Source: Hawksworthiomyces lignivorus (Eukaryota; Ascomycota; Sordariomycetes; Ophiostomatales; Ophiostomataceae). Taken from it: a DNA stretch of 64,000 bases. The first letter of the stretch is position 1; each line of letters begins with the position of its first letter. The stretch lies in contig NTMA01000035.1 in NCBI GenBank assembly GCA_002917075.1, positions 186,001-250,000 of the forward strand. Direction: 5' to 3'. The notes beneath the pieces were generated by a model. That model did not search any database, had not been told where the DNA came from, and saw only the letters and a program-made list of their open reading frames with translations. Shown piece by piece: positions 1 to 11,640 of the stretch. A program made the position numbers and the translations under genes.

Positions 1-467
1 ATTGAGACTGACGTTGGCATTATCTGTGCCTGTACGTATTCATCTCCTCATTTGCACCCTCCTTTCCGAGCAAGTGAATAGACCGACAAGAAGTAAATCT
101 CTAACCTTAACTTTAATTAGGCTTGCCCATCGTCCGCTTGCCTTTGTCCAGAAATTTCCGTCGTATGCTCGGTCTCAACAACAGCACGAACAAGGAAACT
201 AGCAATCCAATCCCCAGCCATGCCCAGAGCTTCAACCTCGATAATTTGAGACATAAGGCGCAGCTCCAGTCTCATATTACCGGCAACGACCCTGAGCATG
301 ACAGTGTTGAGGAGCTCATTGTTGATAGCAGGGGCATCTTGATTACCCGCAATTACACCACCAAATTCTCCAAGGCATCCGATCAGGCGCAAAGTGTCCG
401 CAGCCCTCCGACCCCGGACAGCGTAGCTGAACAGAAGTTTTCGGATTGGAACGGTTCGAAGAAATGA
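1..467 (+). CDS. PTH11-like / rhodopsin-domain integral membrane protein, C-terminal end (partial)
   Basis: Only the 3' end is in the window. Exon 1-31 reads IETDVGIICA, an intron (GTACGT, 32-120, ending TTTAATTAG) follows, and exon 121-467 restores the frame as CLPIVR and runs to TGA. The IE-x-x-x-GIICACLP stretch is the hallmark at the end of the last transmembrane helix of the fungal SAT4/PTH11 rhodopsin-domain family (seven-helix plasma-membrane proteins, some acting as surface-sensing receptors). What follows is a hydrophilic cytoplasmic tail of about 110 residues, ending in a Ser/Thr/Pro-rich part, as is usual for the family. The minus-strand open frame over this region is a shadow. The family call rests on a short motif, but that motif is very characteristic. 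The ligand and role are unknown, and the N-terminus and most of the helices lie left of the window. Confidence 0.8.
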
Positions 468-2046
468 AAAGAGCGGAGCGCCGATAACCACCGATGAAGA
501 ATTTCCCTCCCCAAGAGGCAACGTGAATGTTGAGCCGCTAGAATAGATTAGATATGCCCCAGTTGTTTTCTGTAGATTTACGCTATACTCTTCTAGAATA
601 CCTCTGTTGCGAATATTTTTTGTTACTATCAATTGTATTGATTTTCTTATGAGTGAAGAGCTGCATACCTAGGCAATGCAGGGAGTCTGTTTGAATTGCA
701 GCAAATAAATCCAATTGGGAAAATAGCCGGGTAAAATATAACTAGCAGAACCCACCTCTTGGGTCATGATACCCAATATCCTGAGCTAGAATAGGAAGGG
801 ATTATGTGAGATGCAATATAAGTTTTTAGGCACTATTTCAATCTAGGAAAATAAGACTAACGGTCAAAGCTGCCTCTACGAAATTGAATGCGTCTGCTAT
901 TAAGAGAAAACACTTCGGCCTAGCTAGTAATGGAATGGCCATCTTCTGGCATTCCAGGAAAAAAAACCACCTCGATCCTTTTTGGGAAAGCCGTGATCGA
1001 GGCATCTTCTTATATTCACAATTTCCACGCCTACTTCGTAGAGGAACGATATACTTTGGTTAACACTAGCCTTATTTGTAAATTCTACATAAATCAATAC
1101 GAGCGAGCGCACTCATTTGTGTTTTCAACCGATGCTTGCTCTATTTCTTTCTCGGTTCCCCTTGCGTCTAGCCGACCGCCGTTGCAGGCCAGCCAGGAGA
1201 ACATGCCACAGTGGAAACCCCCTGTCATAAGATATGCCAGTTATTGAGAGGTGGTAGCCTTATCACCAAGCTGTATGATGCCAAGGAGTCTGCATTTATG
1301 CTCGGTAGAGGTTGGTAACTTATTACTCAGCAAATACGCAGAGTCTCTATTTGGCCACTTTTTATATGTACAATTTGTGATCTAGATATCTTCTTAGATC
1401 CCACTTATGAGCACAATATAACGATTAGTACATAAGAACTGCTGATCATTTTTAGCTAAAGTTCTTCTTCAAAACTGATAACGACCTGCTAGACGCGGAA
1501 TTAAGAAAAGAGATTGATGTAAACCTGCGACTAATGTGAGCAGTACTACCCGGCTTCTTCTTCATTTATTTCATGCTTCACATCTAAACGTTGTAGGATA
1601 TCATAAAACGAGATAGCCTCTTTTGGTGGCTGGATCACAGAAAACGAAAACCTTTTTGCTGGGATTGTTGGAAAAAAAAAATACGTATATAGCACGCTGG
1701 ATATTGACAAACTGTTGAAAAACTATGTGCTCATAGACTGGAAGTTCACCTCAGCTTCCACCACCGAATGTAAACCCCAAGAATAAATTTCATCATGATC
1801 CTTAGAGCATCGCAACGTATTAGTCACGCAAATTTTTCCACTCTGTATTATGCTCATTTGTTGTTGTTGCAATATTGGTGCTAGTTTGGCGGACTGTGTA
1901 ATTGATATCATGATTCAAAAGTCTGTTGCTTGGGAGGCCTGTCTAAGCCAAGACTTCTGCAACTTGAACGAGGTTCTTGTCGTCGTCGATTTTAATCGTT
2001 TTTCTATTAGCCTCTTTTGGAGGATTCGCTGAGAGTATTCGTCATT
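468..2046. other. Intergenic, AT-rich, no gene seen
   Basis: About 1.6 kb of AT-rich spacer between the PTH11-like tail and the 164-aa orphan gene. Open frames here are short, overlap on both strands and show no recognisable domain or consistent splice pattern. I see no RNA gene. Confidence 0.5.
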
Positions 2047-2541
2047 TTATTCTTCGCCTTCATCCTCTTCGAAGTACTCTTTGAGGTCAGCCCCATGCAT
2101 GTCTCGTCGCAAACGTATCTGATCACGGGCGCTCTCCCAGGCATTCTTCGAGAGCTCAGAAGGCATTTTCTTAGCATATTGTTCTGGACCCAGGCTGTTC
2201 ATCAATAGATACTGCATCCAGAGCCTCCTACACCAGGTTTGGTACAACTCGGGTGCTCGGTATTTAAGACAGTTTTTGAACCCGCACACGGTCTGAGTTG
2301 ATAACTCTCGGAGCAAATCTGCAGTAGATGAGCAAGGCACTTCGGCTTGAAGAAGTTTTTCAATCAAACCGGAAGCCGCTAATTGTTTTGACCGGCTAGT
2401 GCGATGCGAACCATCTGGAGCGAATTCGAGGCAGGCGTTATAAGGTGGCTCTAAGTCGAGGAACATGCAGAGGAATTCGCGGGATTTGAATTTGTAGCCA
2501 CCTTCGCTTGGCTCAAGATAGCGAACAACTAAATAGTCCAT
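2047..2541 (-). CDS. Hypothetical protein, 164 aa
   Basis: Single-exon frame from ATG at 2541 to TAA at 2047, with distinctly higher GC and more coding-like composition than the flanks. The product is soluble: there is no signal peptide or membrane segment. It begins MDYLVVRYLEPSEGG, has a middle part with five cysteines (including CGFKNC), a Trp/Tyr/Leu-rich helix-like stretch (residues 100-120, QTWCRRLWMQYLLMNSLG) and a very acidic C-terminus ending EEDEGEE. I do not recognise a family. An upstream TTCTAG just before the ATG could be a splice acceptor, so a short 5' exon is possible. It sits alone between AT-rich spacers, so neighbours give no hint of function. Confidence 0.5.
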   Translation of the reverse strand: MDYLVVRYLEPSEGGYKFKSREFLCMFLDLEPPYNACLEFAPDGSHRTSRSKQLAASGLIEKLLQAEVPCSSTADLLRELSTQTVCGFKNCLKYRAPELYQTWCRRLWMQYLLMNSLGPEQYAKKMPSELSKNAWESARDQIRLRRDMHGADLKEYFEEDEGEE

Positions 2542-4079
2542 GTCGAGTGCTAGAAGGCAATTGTAATGTCTGAGGAATCATATGATGCGAATTGCTTTCC
2601 CAAGATGATATGTAGAAGACACAAACTGCTTTCTTTTATCTTCAGACACCGTCGAGCCTGCCTCACACGTTTAAATATCAGTTAGAAGGCTGAAGTAACC
2701 AAAGCAACCGCAAGGCACACTTATCCTTCTGAAAGAAAGGCATGCACGTAAATTCGGTGTTCAATACCACCCACCATCATTGCCCTCCCCTGTTTGTTGT
2801 GTGGCTTAGACGAATCAAAACTAGGCAACAGTGCAGCGCATATGCACCATTTAATGAAGTCACGATACGAGTGTATGGGTAAAATATCAATGTCCTGCTA
2901 AATAGTTACCGATATTGCCACCTCAAACACAGCTGTTTCTACCTTCTAACATATATCAGAAGTGCCGCAAACTTCTCTTCGCTATGAGAGCTGTGGGTCT
3001 CGACGAGGCGTAATGAAAGAGGCATAGCAACAAACAGCTTCGCAAAGGCACTTTAAAAATCCATCCTAGTGTGCTTTGCCAATGTAATATGCAGATATAA
3101 ATTAGCATTTCCTATCGTAAATTTGGCTCCAAAAAAAAAAAACTTCCGCCTTTAACTACTGAAAGAGCACCATTTGCCAACGCACAGGTTCACTCTTCAC
3201 CAATGCCACAGACCATTACGACTGAATAAACTGAGCGGGTTTCATGGATCCCTCAAATAGGCTTCATCAAGCTACAACGAAGAAGATTAAAGAAGAAGTG
3301 GAAAAGAATTTTCGGCATATTCTACTATCCCATTCGTCTAATTTTTTTTTTCTTTTGGCTTTTGGCGTTCAGCCTTGTGCACAGATGCTGTGCACAGATG
3401 TTATGGCACTAATGCTCTAATTAGACCGCTATTGACAGCCTGGTGGAGGTTGCATTTAAGTAGTGGACTGGACGTTTATGGGGAAGAATACCCACATATC
3501 CACCGTTTCGATCCCTGCCTAGCGAATTCTGAGACAGCAAGTACACGTAGAGCCGCTCTTGCGCTACGGAATGCCAGTACCAGAAGCTTCTCCCCACTGC
3601 CCGCCCCCACGGCCATCCCGTAAAGATGCCCATCTGTATTGGCAGCAAGCCACATTCAAGAATCCAATAACTCAGGGAGAATTGAGATTGATTTCTTGTG
3701 TGAATCCTGCTGTCTACGCATGCATGTATATAAATGACGTCTTCTTCCAACTAGCCATCTTAATTGAATGGGAAAAGGACACAGTTATTTCTGGCACTCC
3801 TGCTATTCCCAATGTTTGAGCTGCAGCATTCCTCTGACATATTTATGGTCTAACTACTAGTACAAAAGTCTCCTATCAAAAAAATAGGAGAGATGATTAT
3901 CAAATTCTCAGAGACGATGTGGGCTGGTGGTATGACAAATTTAGAGTCTGTGCAGGGCAATTTTCCACTGTGCTGCTTGCCAAAGGTCGCCAATAATATG
4001 GAACTCCTTTGAGTGGTTAAATTTTATCAGATTTTTAGCTCAACCTCCCACAACCCCTAGGTCTAATACCGTGCCTCCT
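2542..4079. other. Intergenic, AT-rich, no gene seen
   Basis: About 1.5 kb of spacer. It contains a perfect two-unit 13-bp tandem repeat apart from the last base (TGTGCACAGATG-C/T, 3376-3401) and several A/T homopolymers (3132-3141, 3342-3350). No frame has a convincing coding signal. Confidence 0.45.
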
Positions 4080-4526
4080 CTACCGTGACCCCTCGGCATC
4101 GTAAGGTGTTGGCTTATTGTCTCTTGCCCATTTCTTCATTGCATCGCTGTTGAACGGCGGCGGCACAAGTCCGTTGATCTTCCACATTGTCGACGAGCTT
4201 TCTGAGACATGGTATTCAAATTCGTAGCCCTTGTCCGCCACATGTGGTTTAAGCACAGCATCTACATCTGTGACGACTCGCTGCTCTATGGCGGGCTTTC
4301 CCTGCGACTGGATTGCGAGGTGATGGATGACCACGCGCACAAAGTTGGCCGTTGGTTCGCCGCTACAGTAAAAATCACCTGGAAGTAGGGGGAAAAATTG
4401 CACAGCGACATAGAATGCGGGCAGGCCGAGATCTGTGTACATTTTTGTGGCATCCCTGGCTAAGGCCTGCTTTGCCTCGTCCGTATCAAAGCATTTGGGA
4501 GGGTGGTAAATTTGCCAGAGTGGCAT
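4080..4526 (-). CDS. Tautomerase-superfamily protein (putative oxalocrotonate tautomerase / cis-CaaD-like)
   Basis: Single exon, 148 aa. After removal of Met the protein starts with Pro (MPLWQIYHPP), the N-terminal catalytic proline of the tautomerase superfamily, in the long fungal form with two fused beta-alpha-beta units. Further family features are ATKMYTDLGLPAFYV near residue 30, RVVIHHLAIQ near residue 70, and the C-terminal block YHVSES..MWKINGLVPPP with WARDNKPTPY. These match fungal 'putative oxalocrotonate tautomerase' proteins, which resemble bacterial cis-3-chloroacrylic acid dehalogenase. The length is typical. In vivo substrates of the fungal members are not established, so I assign the fold and probable keto-enol tautomerase chemistry only. 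It is monocistronic, on the opposite strand from the next gene, and cytosolic as no targeting signal is visible. Confidence 0.85.
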   Translation of the reverse strand: MPLWQIYHPPKCFDTDEAKQALARDATKMYTDLGLPAFYVAVQFFPLLPGDFYCSGEPTANFVRVVIHHLAIQSQGKPAIEQRVVTDVDAVLKPHVADKGYEFEYHVSESSSTMWKINGLVPPPFNSDAMKKWARDNKPTPYDAEGSR

Positions 4527-6132
4527 TTTCGGCTAATTGACGATATTGCTAAAGGAACAGAATCTGAGAAGAAACAGTGCAAAAGATACCAAATTGGCCT
4601 TGATTGCTAATCGCAGCAGCAATGCTCAGACCGCCCAAGTTATAAAAGAGGTCTCTAAGGAAGCGTAACGGCGATTTACTAATCACGAAGCACGCTAAAG
4701 TAATCAAAAAATAAAGTTGTGTCCGTTGGGCAGCACAACATTCCGATAGTTTGGAATCATTGCAATTGCTTATTTACGAGAGGCACATCTTTGGCATCTA
4801 TGTATGTACAAAGGCGACAAGACGCTGATAATCTCCTTTCAATTGAAAAGTCATCTTGTGCGATGGGTTCTGATTTTGGAGGTGAAGACACAAAAAACCA
4901 CGTGACCACACAATTACATCATCGTCATATCGCATCACAGCCTCCTAACATCGAGTCTTTGAATTGTAGATTAACAACCTGGAGAGAATCTGAGCCAGTA
5001 TTTGGATTATACAAATAAAATGCAAACATGATGGTTTATTTTTATCAGTCGCATTGTATATCTAATTTGGCTGAGATTGCCAAGATCGGTAGTGAAGCTT
5101 AAAACGAACTTGACTTGAATTTCAAACTAGGTACCTAAGACTACGCTGATAAAAAACTAGCATGGGAAGACGAGAAAGATCGGAGCCTAAGCGACGATGC
5201 TCAGTTACTTATTAATTGATTGATTCAGGTTCGGTCACAAGCTTTCTCTGTGTACTACATCGATTTGCTATGCGTCTCTACACTACTGGTGGCGCTTCTT
5301 CAGTCTTCATCGTCCATTCTCGCTCTTTGATATTCTTCTTCGAAAAGATGTATTTCTCATCCAAAATAATAAGAAAACTGCCGTATCGTAATTTTTGATT
5401 TTATTGGGTGTTGCTTTTGCTGCGGGTTTTTGGTCAAATCTATCCTCTGTGACTGTGACACCGAGGCTGTTGAAAAGTGTATGCACGGTTGGAAATCACT
5501 AGTTACTGCATAGAGAATAACGAGTTTGGGCGAGGCGTTTAATTGGTAAGACAGCCATATTTTAGGCTGGGCTTGGTTGCATTGTTCTTGCTTACGAAGC
5601 CCGTTGAGGGACGCTGCAGAGATCCCTTTGTCTCTACCGTGTTAGTTTCCATAACGGGAGCCTTTCAGCGATCAGTAAACCAATTACAAATCGCACATGC
5701 ATGGTGGCTCCGCTTAAGAAAGAATCCAATGACGATTCCTGTGCTAATAGGGGCTTCTAACAAGCCACCCAAAATAGGTGTCATTACTTCACAATGGAAT
5801 AACCTGTTGGCGGAAAGAAAGAACCGACTTTCTCAACATTCGATAGTTGCGATTTCTAATGACCTTGGCTTTGGTATCGCAACAGAATTGTCGGGAATTG
5901 CAAAGATGAAGAAATTAAAAGACAAAAAAGAATATATAAAGACGAATTATGCCTTCCTTTTGTTCAAATGCCAGTGAATTCACCAGCCTACCAACCCTCT
6001 CACATAAACCGCATCGATAACAACAACAACAATCAACTCAACCCTCGCCTGTCGTTCTTAAAAGCCTTGACAACAATTCCCATTTGAATTTACAATAAAT
6101 TTCCTATCTTATTACCCAACAGCTCAAACAGC
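4527..6132. other. Intergenic, probably divergent promoter region
   Basis: 1.6 kb between the divergent tautomerase (minus) and SDR (plus) genes. A TATA-like AATATATAAA lies at 5931-5940, about 190 bp before the SDR start, and a CAA-repeat-rich leader at about 6017-6033 looks like 5' UTR. The open frame around 5543-5977 starts at TTG, lacks domain signal and overlaps the TATA element, so I do not call it. Confidence 0.4.
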
Positions 6133-7226
6133 ATGGCTTCTACTTCTACTTCTGTGCTCATCACTGGTGCCTCGGGCTTCATTGGCGCCGAGACGGTCGC
6201 CCAGGCCCTTGATCTTGGCTACCATGTTCGCCTTACCGTTCGCCGAGAGAGCCAGATCGACGAAATCAAGGCTCGCTACCCGGGAAAGGCCGACGCCCTC
6301 GAGTTCGTGGTTGTTCCAGACCTTAGTGACAGTGCCGCGCTCCGCAAGGCACTAGTTGGTGTTGCATATGTGCTGCATATCGCATCGCCCATGCCGAGTA
6401 GTGCCATGGATCTGAAGACTGGCTATGTTGACCCTGCCGTCAAGGCTACGACTGCTGTGCTTGATGCTGCCGAGGCTGTCTCTTCCGTGAAGCGCGTCAT
6501 CATTACAGCATCGCTCTTCTCCTTGGCACCTCTAGACATTACCCAGCGATCAGGATTCCTTGTTGAAGGTATGCAGTTTTCTTTTCTCGATACTTTTTAG
6601 AAAAAAAAAAAAAAACCAGTCCGCTAACAAAAGCAGAAAATACCAACCGGTCAATCGAGATCGACCTGAACGCCGAGCTGCCGCCTCCTCCTTTTAGCGA
6701 AATTATCAAGTACCACATCTCCAAGGTCCTGGCACACAGGGCGACGCTTGACTGGGTCGCCGAGCACAAGCCAAGCTTCAATGTGATCACCCTCCACCCG
6801 GTGTTTGTCATAGGCCACGATCGCACCCAGACGACGGCCGACGCCAAGGGCATCCAGGCGATGCTGCTGGGCTCGTTCGCCTCCGAGAAGCCCCTCTTCC
6901 CCAGCATGATTGTTGACGTCCGCGACGTGGCCCTGACCCACCTCCGCGCCATTACTGTTCCCTCGACCGTGCTGAATCAGGACAAGGGCGGACTCACAGA
7001 GGCACTGGTCAGCGCAAAGCTCACAACGTGGGACGATATCGTGGCTGTCATGCAGAAGAAATACCCGTCATTCCCGGTGAAGCTGCAGGGCCCCTTTCCG
7101 GACCCGTCCCTTTCCGACAATCGCCGGGCCGAGCGCGACTTTGGGATCAACTGGCACAGCACGGAAGATACCATTAGCAGTGTGATCGACCAGCAGCTCG
7201 TGCTGCGGGCCCGGGTCCAGGCATAG
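6133..7226 (+). CDS. NAD(P)-dependent extended SDR (dihydroflavonol reductase / cinnamoyl-CoA reductase type)
   Basis: Two exons, 6133-6568 and 6637-7226, joined through a 68-bp intron (GTATGC, branch GCTAAC, AG), give 341 aa. The N-terminal Rossmann motif TGASGFIG lies at residues 11-18, followed by a second beta strand ending in an Arg pair that suits NADPH. The active-site Tyr-x-x-x-Lys is Y171HISK175, completed only by the splice, which confirms the intron. C-terminal features of the family follow (VRDVALTHLRA). Such enzymes reduce ketone or aldehyde groups of small molecules; the substrate cannot be read from sequence. The gene is convergent with the NCS1 permease, with only 150 bp between stops. 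A poly-A run of about 17 sits inside the intron. Confidence 0.9.
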
Positions 7227-7376
7227 CTATCAGAGACAAGAAGTAGCCGACTCCTGTAATGCAGCTCGGATGATTTTGTAGTAGATATTGTTTAATTACT
7301 ATCCCTTCTTTAGTATAAAACGCACCAATAGATTCCTAACATTACTATATGGGTTTACAAGAGTCGTGTCTAATTA

Positions 7377-9193
7377 TCACGTGAGAGACTTGACATCAGG
7401 AGTTGGGGACTTCTCGCCGTCCATCATATCTTCTGCAGTACTGCCATCGACATGACTATCTGCCTGTCCATCTAGGACATCAAGAGATCGGATTGTCTCC
7501 GGAACAAGGGTGCTCCCCTCTGGGAACGCGAGACTCAGAGACGTGTAAACAAAGATGCTCATCACGAAGCCGAAGAGCCAGTCGAAGCTGTAGAGGTGCT
7601 TTGCGCCTTGTGTTATGTGGATAGTGGAGCCGCTTGTGCCGCCGACCGCATTCACAAGTCCGGGCAGATTCGGCCCGAGCGCAAGCAAGAGCGCCAGCAT
7701 CGCACGCCAGTTGATGCCGTACCAGTAGCGGTAGCGGCCGTGCGGGTCGTAGAGCGCGGGCAGGTCAATCTTGCGCCGCTTGACCAGCCAGTAGTCGGAG
7801 GACATGACGCCTGCAATTGGCGCCAGGAAAATGGCGTAGCCACCCATGAACGTCAGGAAGTTGGCGGCTGAGGCGACGATGCGCCAGGGCACAAACACCC
7901 AGGCGCCGATCACGGCGGCCAGGACGCAGCCGCGGCGAATGTTGACAAAGCGAGGGAACAGCACCGTCAGGTCATTGGCGGCCGAGATGGAGTTGGCCGT
8001 GATGTTGGTGCACATCTGCGAGACGGCCCAGGCCATGCCACAGAAGAAGGCGGCGGCGCGCCCGCCGCTCGAGCCGGACTCAATCCAGAAGATGTAGATG
8101 TTGAGCGGGTTCCAGATGAGCTTGCCATAGATGACCGCCGTGGCCGACGTACCGATAATGCCTACGAGCATGCCCAGGGTATACACACAGGGGATAAATG
8201 GTAGCTGGATGTACTGGCCCTTGGATGTCTTAGCGTAGCGCGAGAAGTCTGGAATGTTGCACGCAAGCGTGGACAGCCCGCCAGACACCGACGACATGCA
8301 GGCCAGGAACTGCCAGGCCTTGGCGGAACCGGTGAGCGCTGCCTTCTCGGCGAAGACGGGACCAGCACCGCCGGCTTGGTGCACGCACCAGCCCATAGTC
8401 GCAAGAGCAGCGGCGGGCGTTATGAGAAGTTTAATCAGAAACATGGGGCGCAGTTTCTGTGGTGGGATCATGAGCAAAGGCAGCTGGATCAGCCAGAAAA
8501 TGAAAAAGCTGGGTGTGTGTCAGCATTTCCCCTTCGCTCGTCGATTCACGTTTTGCCTCATTGCTTCTCACCTGACCATTCCCTCTGTTGTGACGCCCAT
8601 GTTCGTGGCAATGTGATTTTGGACTTTTGCATAAGATGGCCAGATGGATTGAATCATTACTGTCACGGCGACAGAGCCATTTGTCGTCACGCTGCCTAGC
8701 CAGAACATAGCTAAGACACAGCGTGATACTACACAGAAATAGCCGAAGTAGTAGCCAAAAGATGAGCGCACAATAACGGAGAATGGAATATGTAGGTCGG
8801 CACCGATGGCGCCGTTCAGAACCACAGGAATCGACGTCAAAAATGAGCCAAGAACAACCTATAGAGACAATTAAACGTCAATACACAGAAATAGACGCAC
8901 AGCCAAGAAATGCAGCAGGGTACACGTACCGCAGGAATAGCTTCGCGCCAGCTGAGGCCTGAGCTCAGCATACTCCCGCCGATCTGCCAGCTGCCCAGGC
9001 TGACGACCTCAGTTGCCCAGTATGCCATCCAAGTCCATATAGACCACGTCTGATCCTCAGGACCGACTGGGTCCATGTCTTTGTTGGACCAGACGGTCTC
9101 AGGTGCCAAGGCTGACGGCTCCTTTGGAAGCTCCCATGCTGACACGGACGTGCAGCGCGCACGCAAAGTCTGCGTCGAAGGCAAGAAGCGCAT
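7377..9193 (-). CDS. NCS1-family nucleobase/allantoin/cation symporter
   Basis: Three exons on the minus strand (9193-8930, 8858-8572, 8508-7377) join in frame to 560 aa. The first exon has the family N-terminus with WSNKDMDPVGPE...TW before helix 1. About twelve hydrophobic segments follow, including the GSFLTSIPVVLNGAIGADLH and IPFSVIVRSSFGYYFGYF blocks and the typical NIPDFSRYAKT and ANSISAANDLT motifs of the Fur (uracil/allantoin/uridine permease) branch. The hydrophilic C-terminal tail is acidic. These are plasma-membrane proton symporters for uracil, allantoin, uridine, thiamine or related compounds; specificity is not decidable here. It is divergently arranged with the 2OG oxygenase at 10081, about 0.9 kb away, suggesting shared control. 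Confidence 0.92.
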
Positions 9194-10080
9194 CGTCGTA
9201 GAAGAGAATGGTAAAAATGTAAATGGGCTTGCTCTACCAGTCTCTTACACAGAAAAGAAAGATAAAAAGTCCGAGACTGAGAGAATGTAGAATAGGGAGA
9301 ACGGGAGGCACATGGAATTGTCTTGGGTGTCGCAAACTTGGTCGTTCTCCGTTAATATATCCCCCTTGTTACCTCTCACTTAGCTTCAATGAGGCATAGA
9401 AATATAATTCATGAACAGTCATTATTCCAAGATAACGAATTTCCAACCACAGTTGGAAATAAGTTGGCTAGATCTGTCGTCTTTAGTTACGACAATGCTG
9501 ATTGGTGAGCAGCTGTCTTCGCAACTGGAGCTCATGAAGCACTCCGGGGCTATCAACCTCAATAATACAAGCGAGCGGGCGAGATAATAAATAATATTTT
9601 ATCTTCAACGGTAGCGTTATGGGGCTGATCATAACCAATATGCGGATCTTTCCTTTTTTTTGAATTTTTTTTTTGGACGAGCAAATAGAGTGTAGTGGAG
9701 ACTTTGGGGCATACTGAGTACTGATGCAAGATACCACGGGCGAGTTGATAAAAAGTGGGACTGACCCGCGGTCGAGATTGTGGCCTCGACAACGAAACGT
9801 CTTCCTTTTGATTAGACAAACACTATCAGAATTGCATGTCGACCACTGGCAATTCATGCTGTCTTCGGCTGTTTGCGATGAAGGTCGTCGACATTCAATT
9901 CTGAAATCTCGAGAGATGGTGAATCTTCAACTTCGCAGTTATATAAATTCATTGGACTTATCCTCGGCTCTAAGCACGTAAGGTATCTTAGGCCAGAAGT
10001 CATAGCACAGAGCAACCGAATTCAGCAAATTCATCAGTATTTCCATAATATTCAGATTTCAAAATATCAAATACGCAATA
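9194..10080. promoter_or_regulatory. Shared divergent promoter region, NCS1 permease / 2OG oxygenase
   Basis: 887 bp separate the start codons of the permease (minus) and the oxygenase (plus). A TATA-like TTATATAAA lies at 9939-9947, about 135 bp upstream of the oxygenase ATG. The region also contains short T/A homopolymers near 9652-9673. No gene of its own is supported. The regulatory role is inferred from position. Confidence 0.45.
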
Positions 10081-11640
10081 ATGGCTACCGCAACAATGAC
10101 GAGAACGGCTACTATAATTTCTAGTATCCAGGATCCAAAGGACACTGAACATGTGTATTATCAGTCTGGCGGCTACCGTTTGTCTCGGCCTGTCTTAACC
10201 GGTCAGAACGCGAAGAAAACCTTTAACTCGATTCCCACAGTTGATGTTTCCAATATTTTCTCTCCCGATTTGGCCGTGCGCCGCGCCATCGCGGCTGAGG
10301 TTGCTAAGGTCTGCGAGGAAGTGGGTTTCTTCTATGCGACCAATCCTCCTGTTTCCTATGAGAAGATGGGTACGCTTATGACGATATGAGAAAATGTACC
10401 TCATGCAAATCACAGAACTGATAATAAGAAGATGCCGCAATGGATATTATCAAAATATTTTTCAGGATGCCCCAAGATGAACTTGTAAGCTGCAACTAGG
10501 CCAATATGTTGTTCATACAAGGAAACTGAAATGCTGACTGGTTAGCTAAAACTGCACGTCGACAATAGTCAGGGTGTGAAGGGCTACCTTCCATTCGCAT
10601 TCAAAGACGGCAGTAAGTGTCGGGCCTCGTACAGTTTGGGGCGGGACTACACAAATCCGGAACAGCACTTTGTCAAGGAGGCGCCAGTAGGCACAGTGGC
10701 CCTAAATCAATGGCCAGATGAAGCATTACCTGAATTTCGAAAGATAATCTACGAATATTGTACGCGATACTTACATCTCAATTATTGATGCTCTTGTATT
10801 TCAGTACTAACACATCTTTCTCAAAGACCAAGAGGTCTTCAAGTTTGCAAGAAAGATGCTACAAATCTTCTCTCTCGCCCTGGGTCTTGAAGAGACAGAT
10901 CTGGACGATGCCTTTCGCTATCCTCTCAATGACATCACCATGCAATACTACCCGGTTCAAGGCCCAAATGAGCAATCGTCTATTGTCCCACATGCTGACT
11001 ACGGTGGTAAGTCATCTGGTTTTTCTATTCTTATATTGCTTCCTAGTCCGCCATTACTAACAGTACAGGCTTCACGCTCCTTTACCAAGGTTTGCTCCCC
11101 TTTTCACACTAGCTCGATTTGTCCCCTTTAAATTCTTTCATTCTTTCATATTGCATCCCGTCCATCTATCTCTCATAAATTCTTGCTAATATGCCATTCG
11201 TTTTCTCATTAGACAACGTTGGGGGGCTCGAAGTCTTGAACGCCAACGGGATATGGGTTCCCGCACCACCTAAGGAGCACGTTTATGTCGTCAATACTGG
11301 CAGCTATATGGAAGTGCTGTCAAACGGACGTTTTCCTGCTACGGTTCATAGGGCGTTTGGAAATCCCCACTGCGACCGCTTCTCGCTTCCGTTCTTTTAT
11401 AACCCGGATCCTGATGCCATCATTGCTCCGCACCCCAAGTTGTTAGCCGATGGAACAGAATCTGCTTTTGAAGCCCAAGATATTAGCCGGCGACAGATCA
11501 AGGGGCTTATGGCGAACCGGCCTAATCATCCGTTTTTTAAGAAGCTTCGTGATCTCGGCCTGACAGACGAAGAACTGACCTTTGATCTAGTGACAAAGAC
11601 CGTTACTGAGATCGAAGCTTTGCGCCCACACACTTCTTAA
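10081..11640 (+). CDS. 2-oxoglutarate/Fe(II)-dependent dioxygenase (isopenicillin N synthase-like)
   Basis: Six exons (10081-10369, 10432-10484, 10546-10759, 10827-11006, 11069-11089, 11213-11640) join in frame to 394 aa. The N-terminal DIOX_N part contains IPTVDVSNIF and EVAKVCEEVGFFYATNP. The catalytic jelly-roll carries the iron ligands H241-A-D243 and H298, and the 2-oxoglutarate-binding R308-F-S310. Exon 5 is a 21-nt micro-exon coding the FTLLYQ strand beside the H-x-D motif. The enzyme uses iron, O2 and 2-oxoglutarate to hydroxylate or desaturate a small substrate in the cytosol. The family includes fungal thymine/pyrimidine hydroxylases as well as biosynthetic oxygenases, and the divergent NCS1 transporter makes a nucleobase-type substrate an attractive but unproven guess. 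Confidence 0.92.

Noticed and set aside
117..632. 171-codon minus-strand frame at the left edge
   Set aside because: It is antisense to the spliced PTH11-like tail, which has a diagnostic motif and correct intron.
5543..5977. 144-codon plus-strand frame upstream of the SDR
   Set aside because: Starts at TTG, has no recognisable domain, and its 3' end overlaps the TATA-like element of the SDR promoter.
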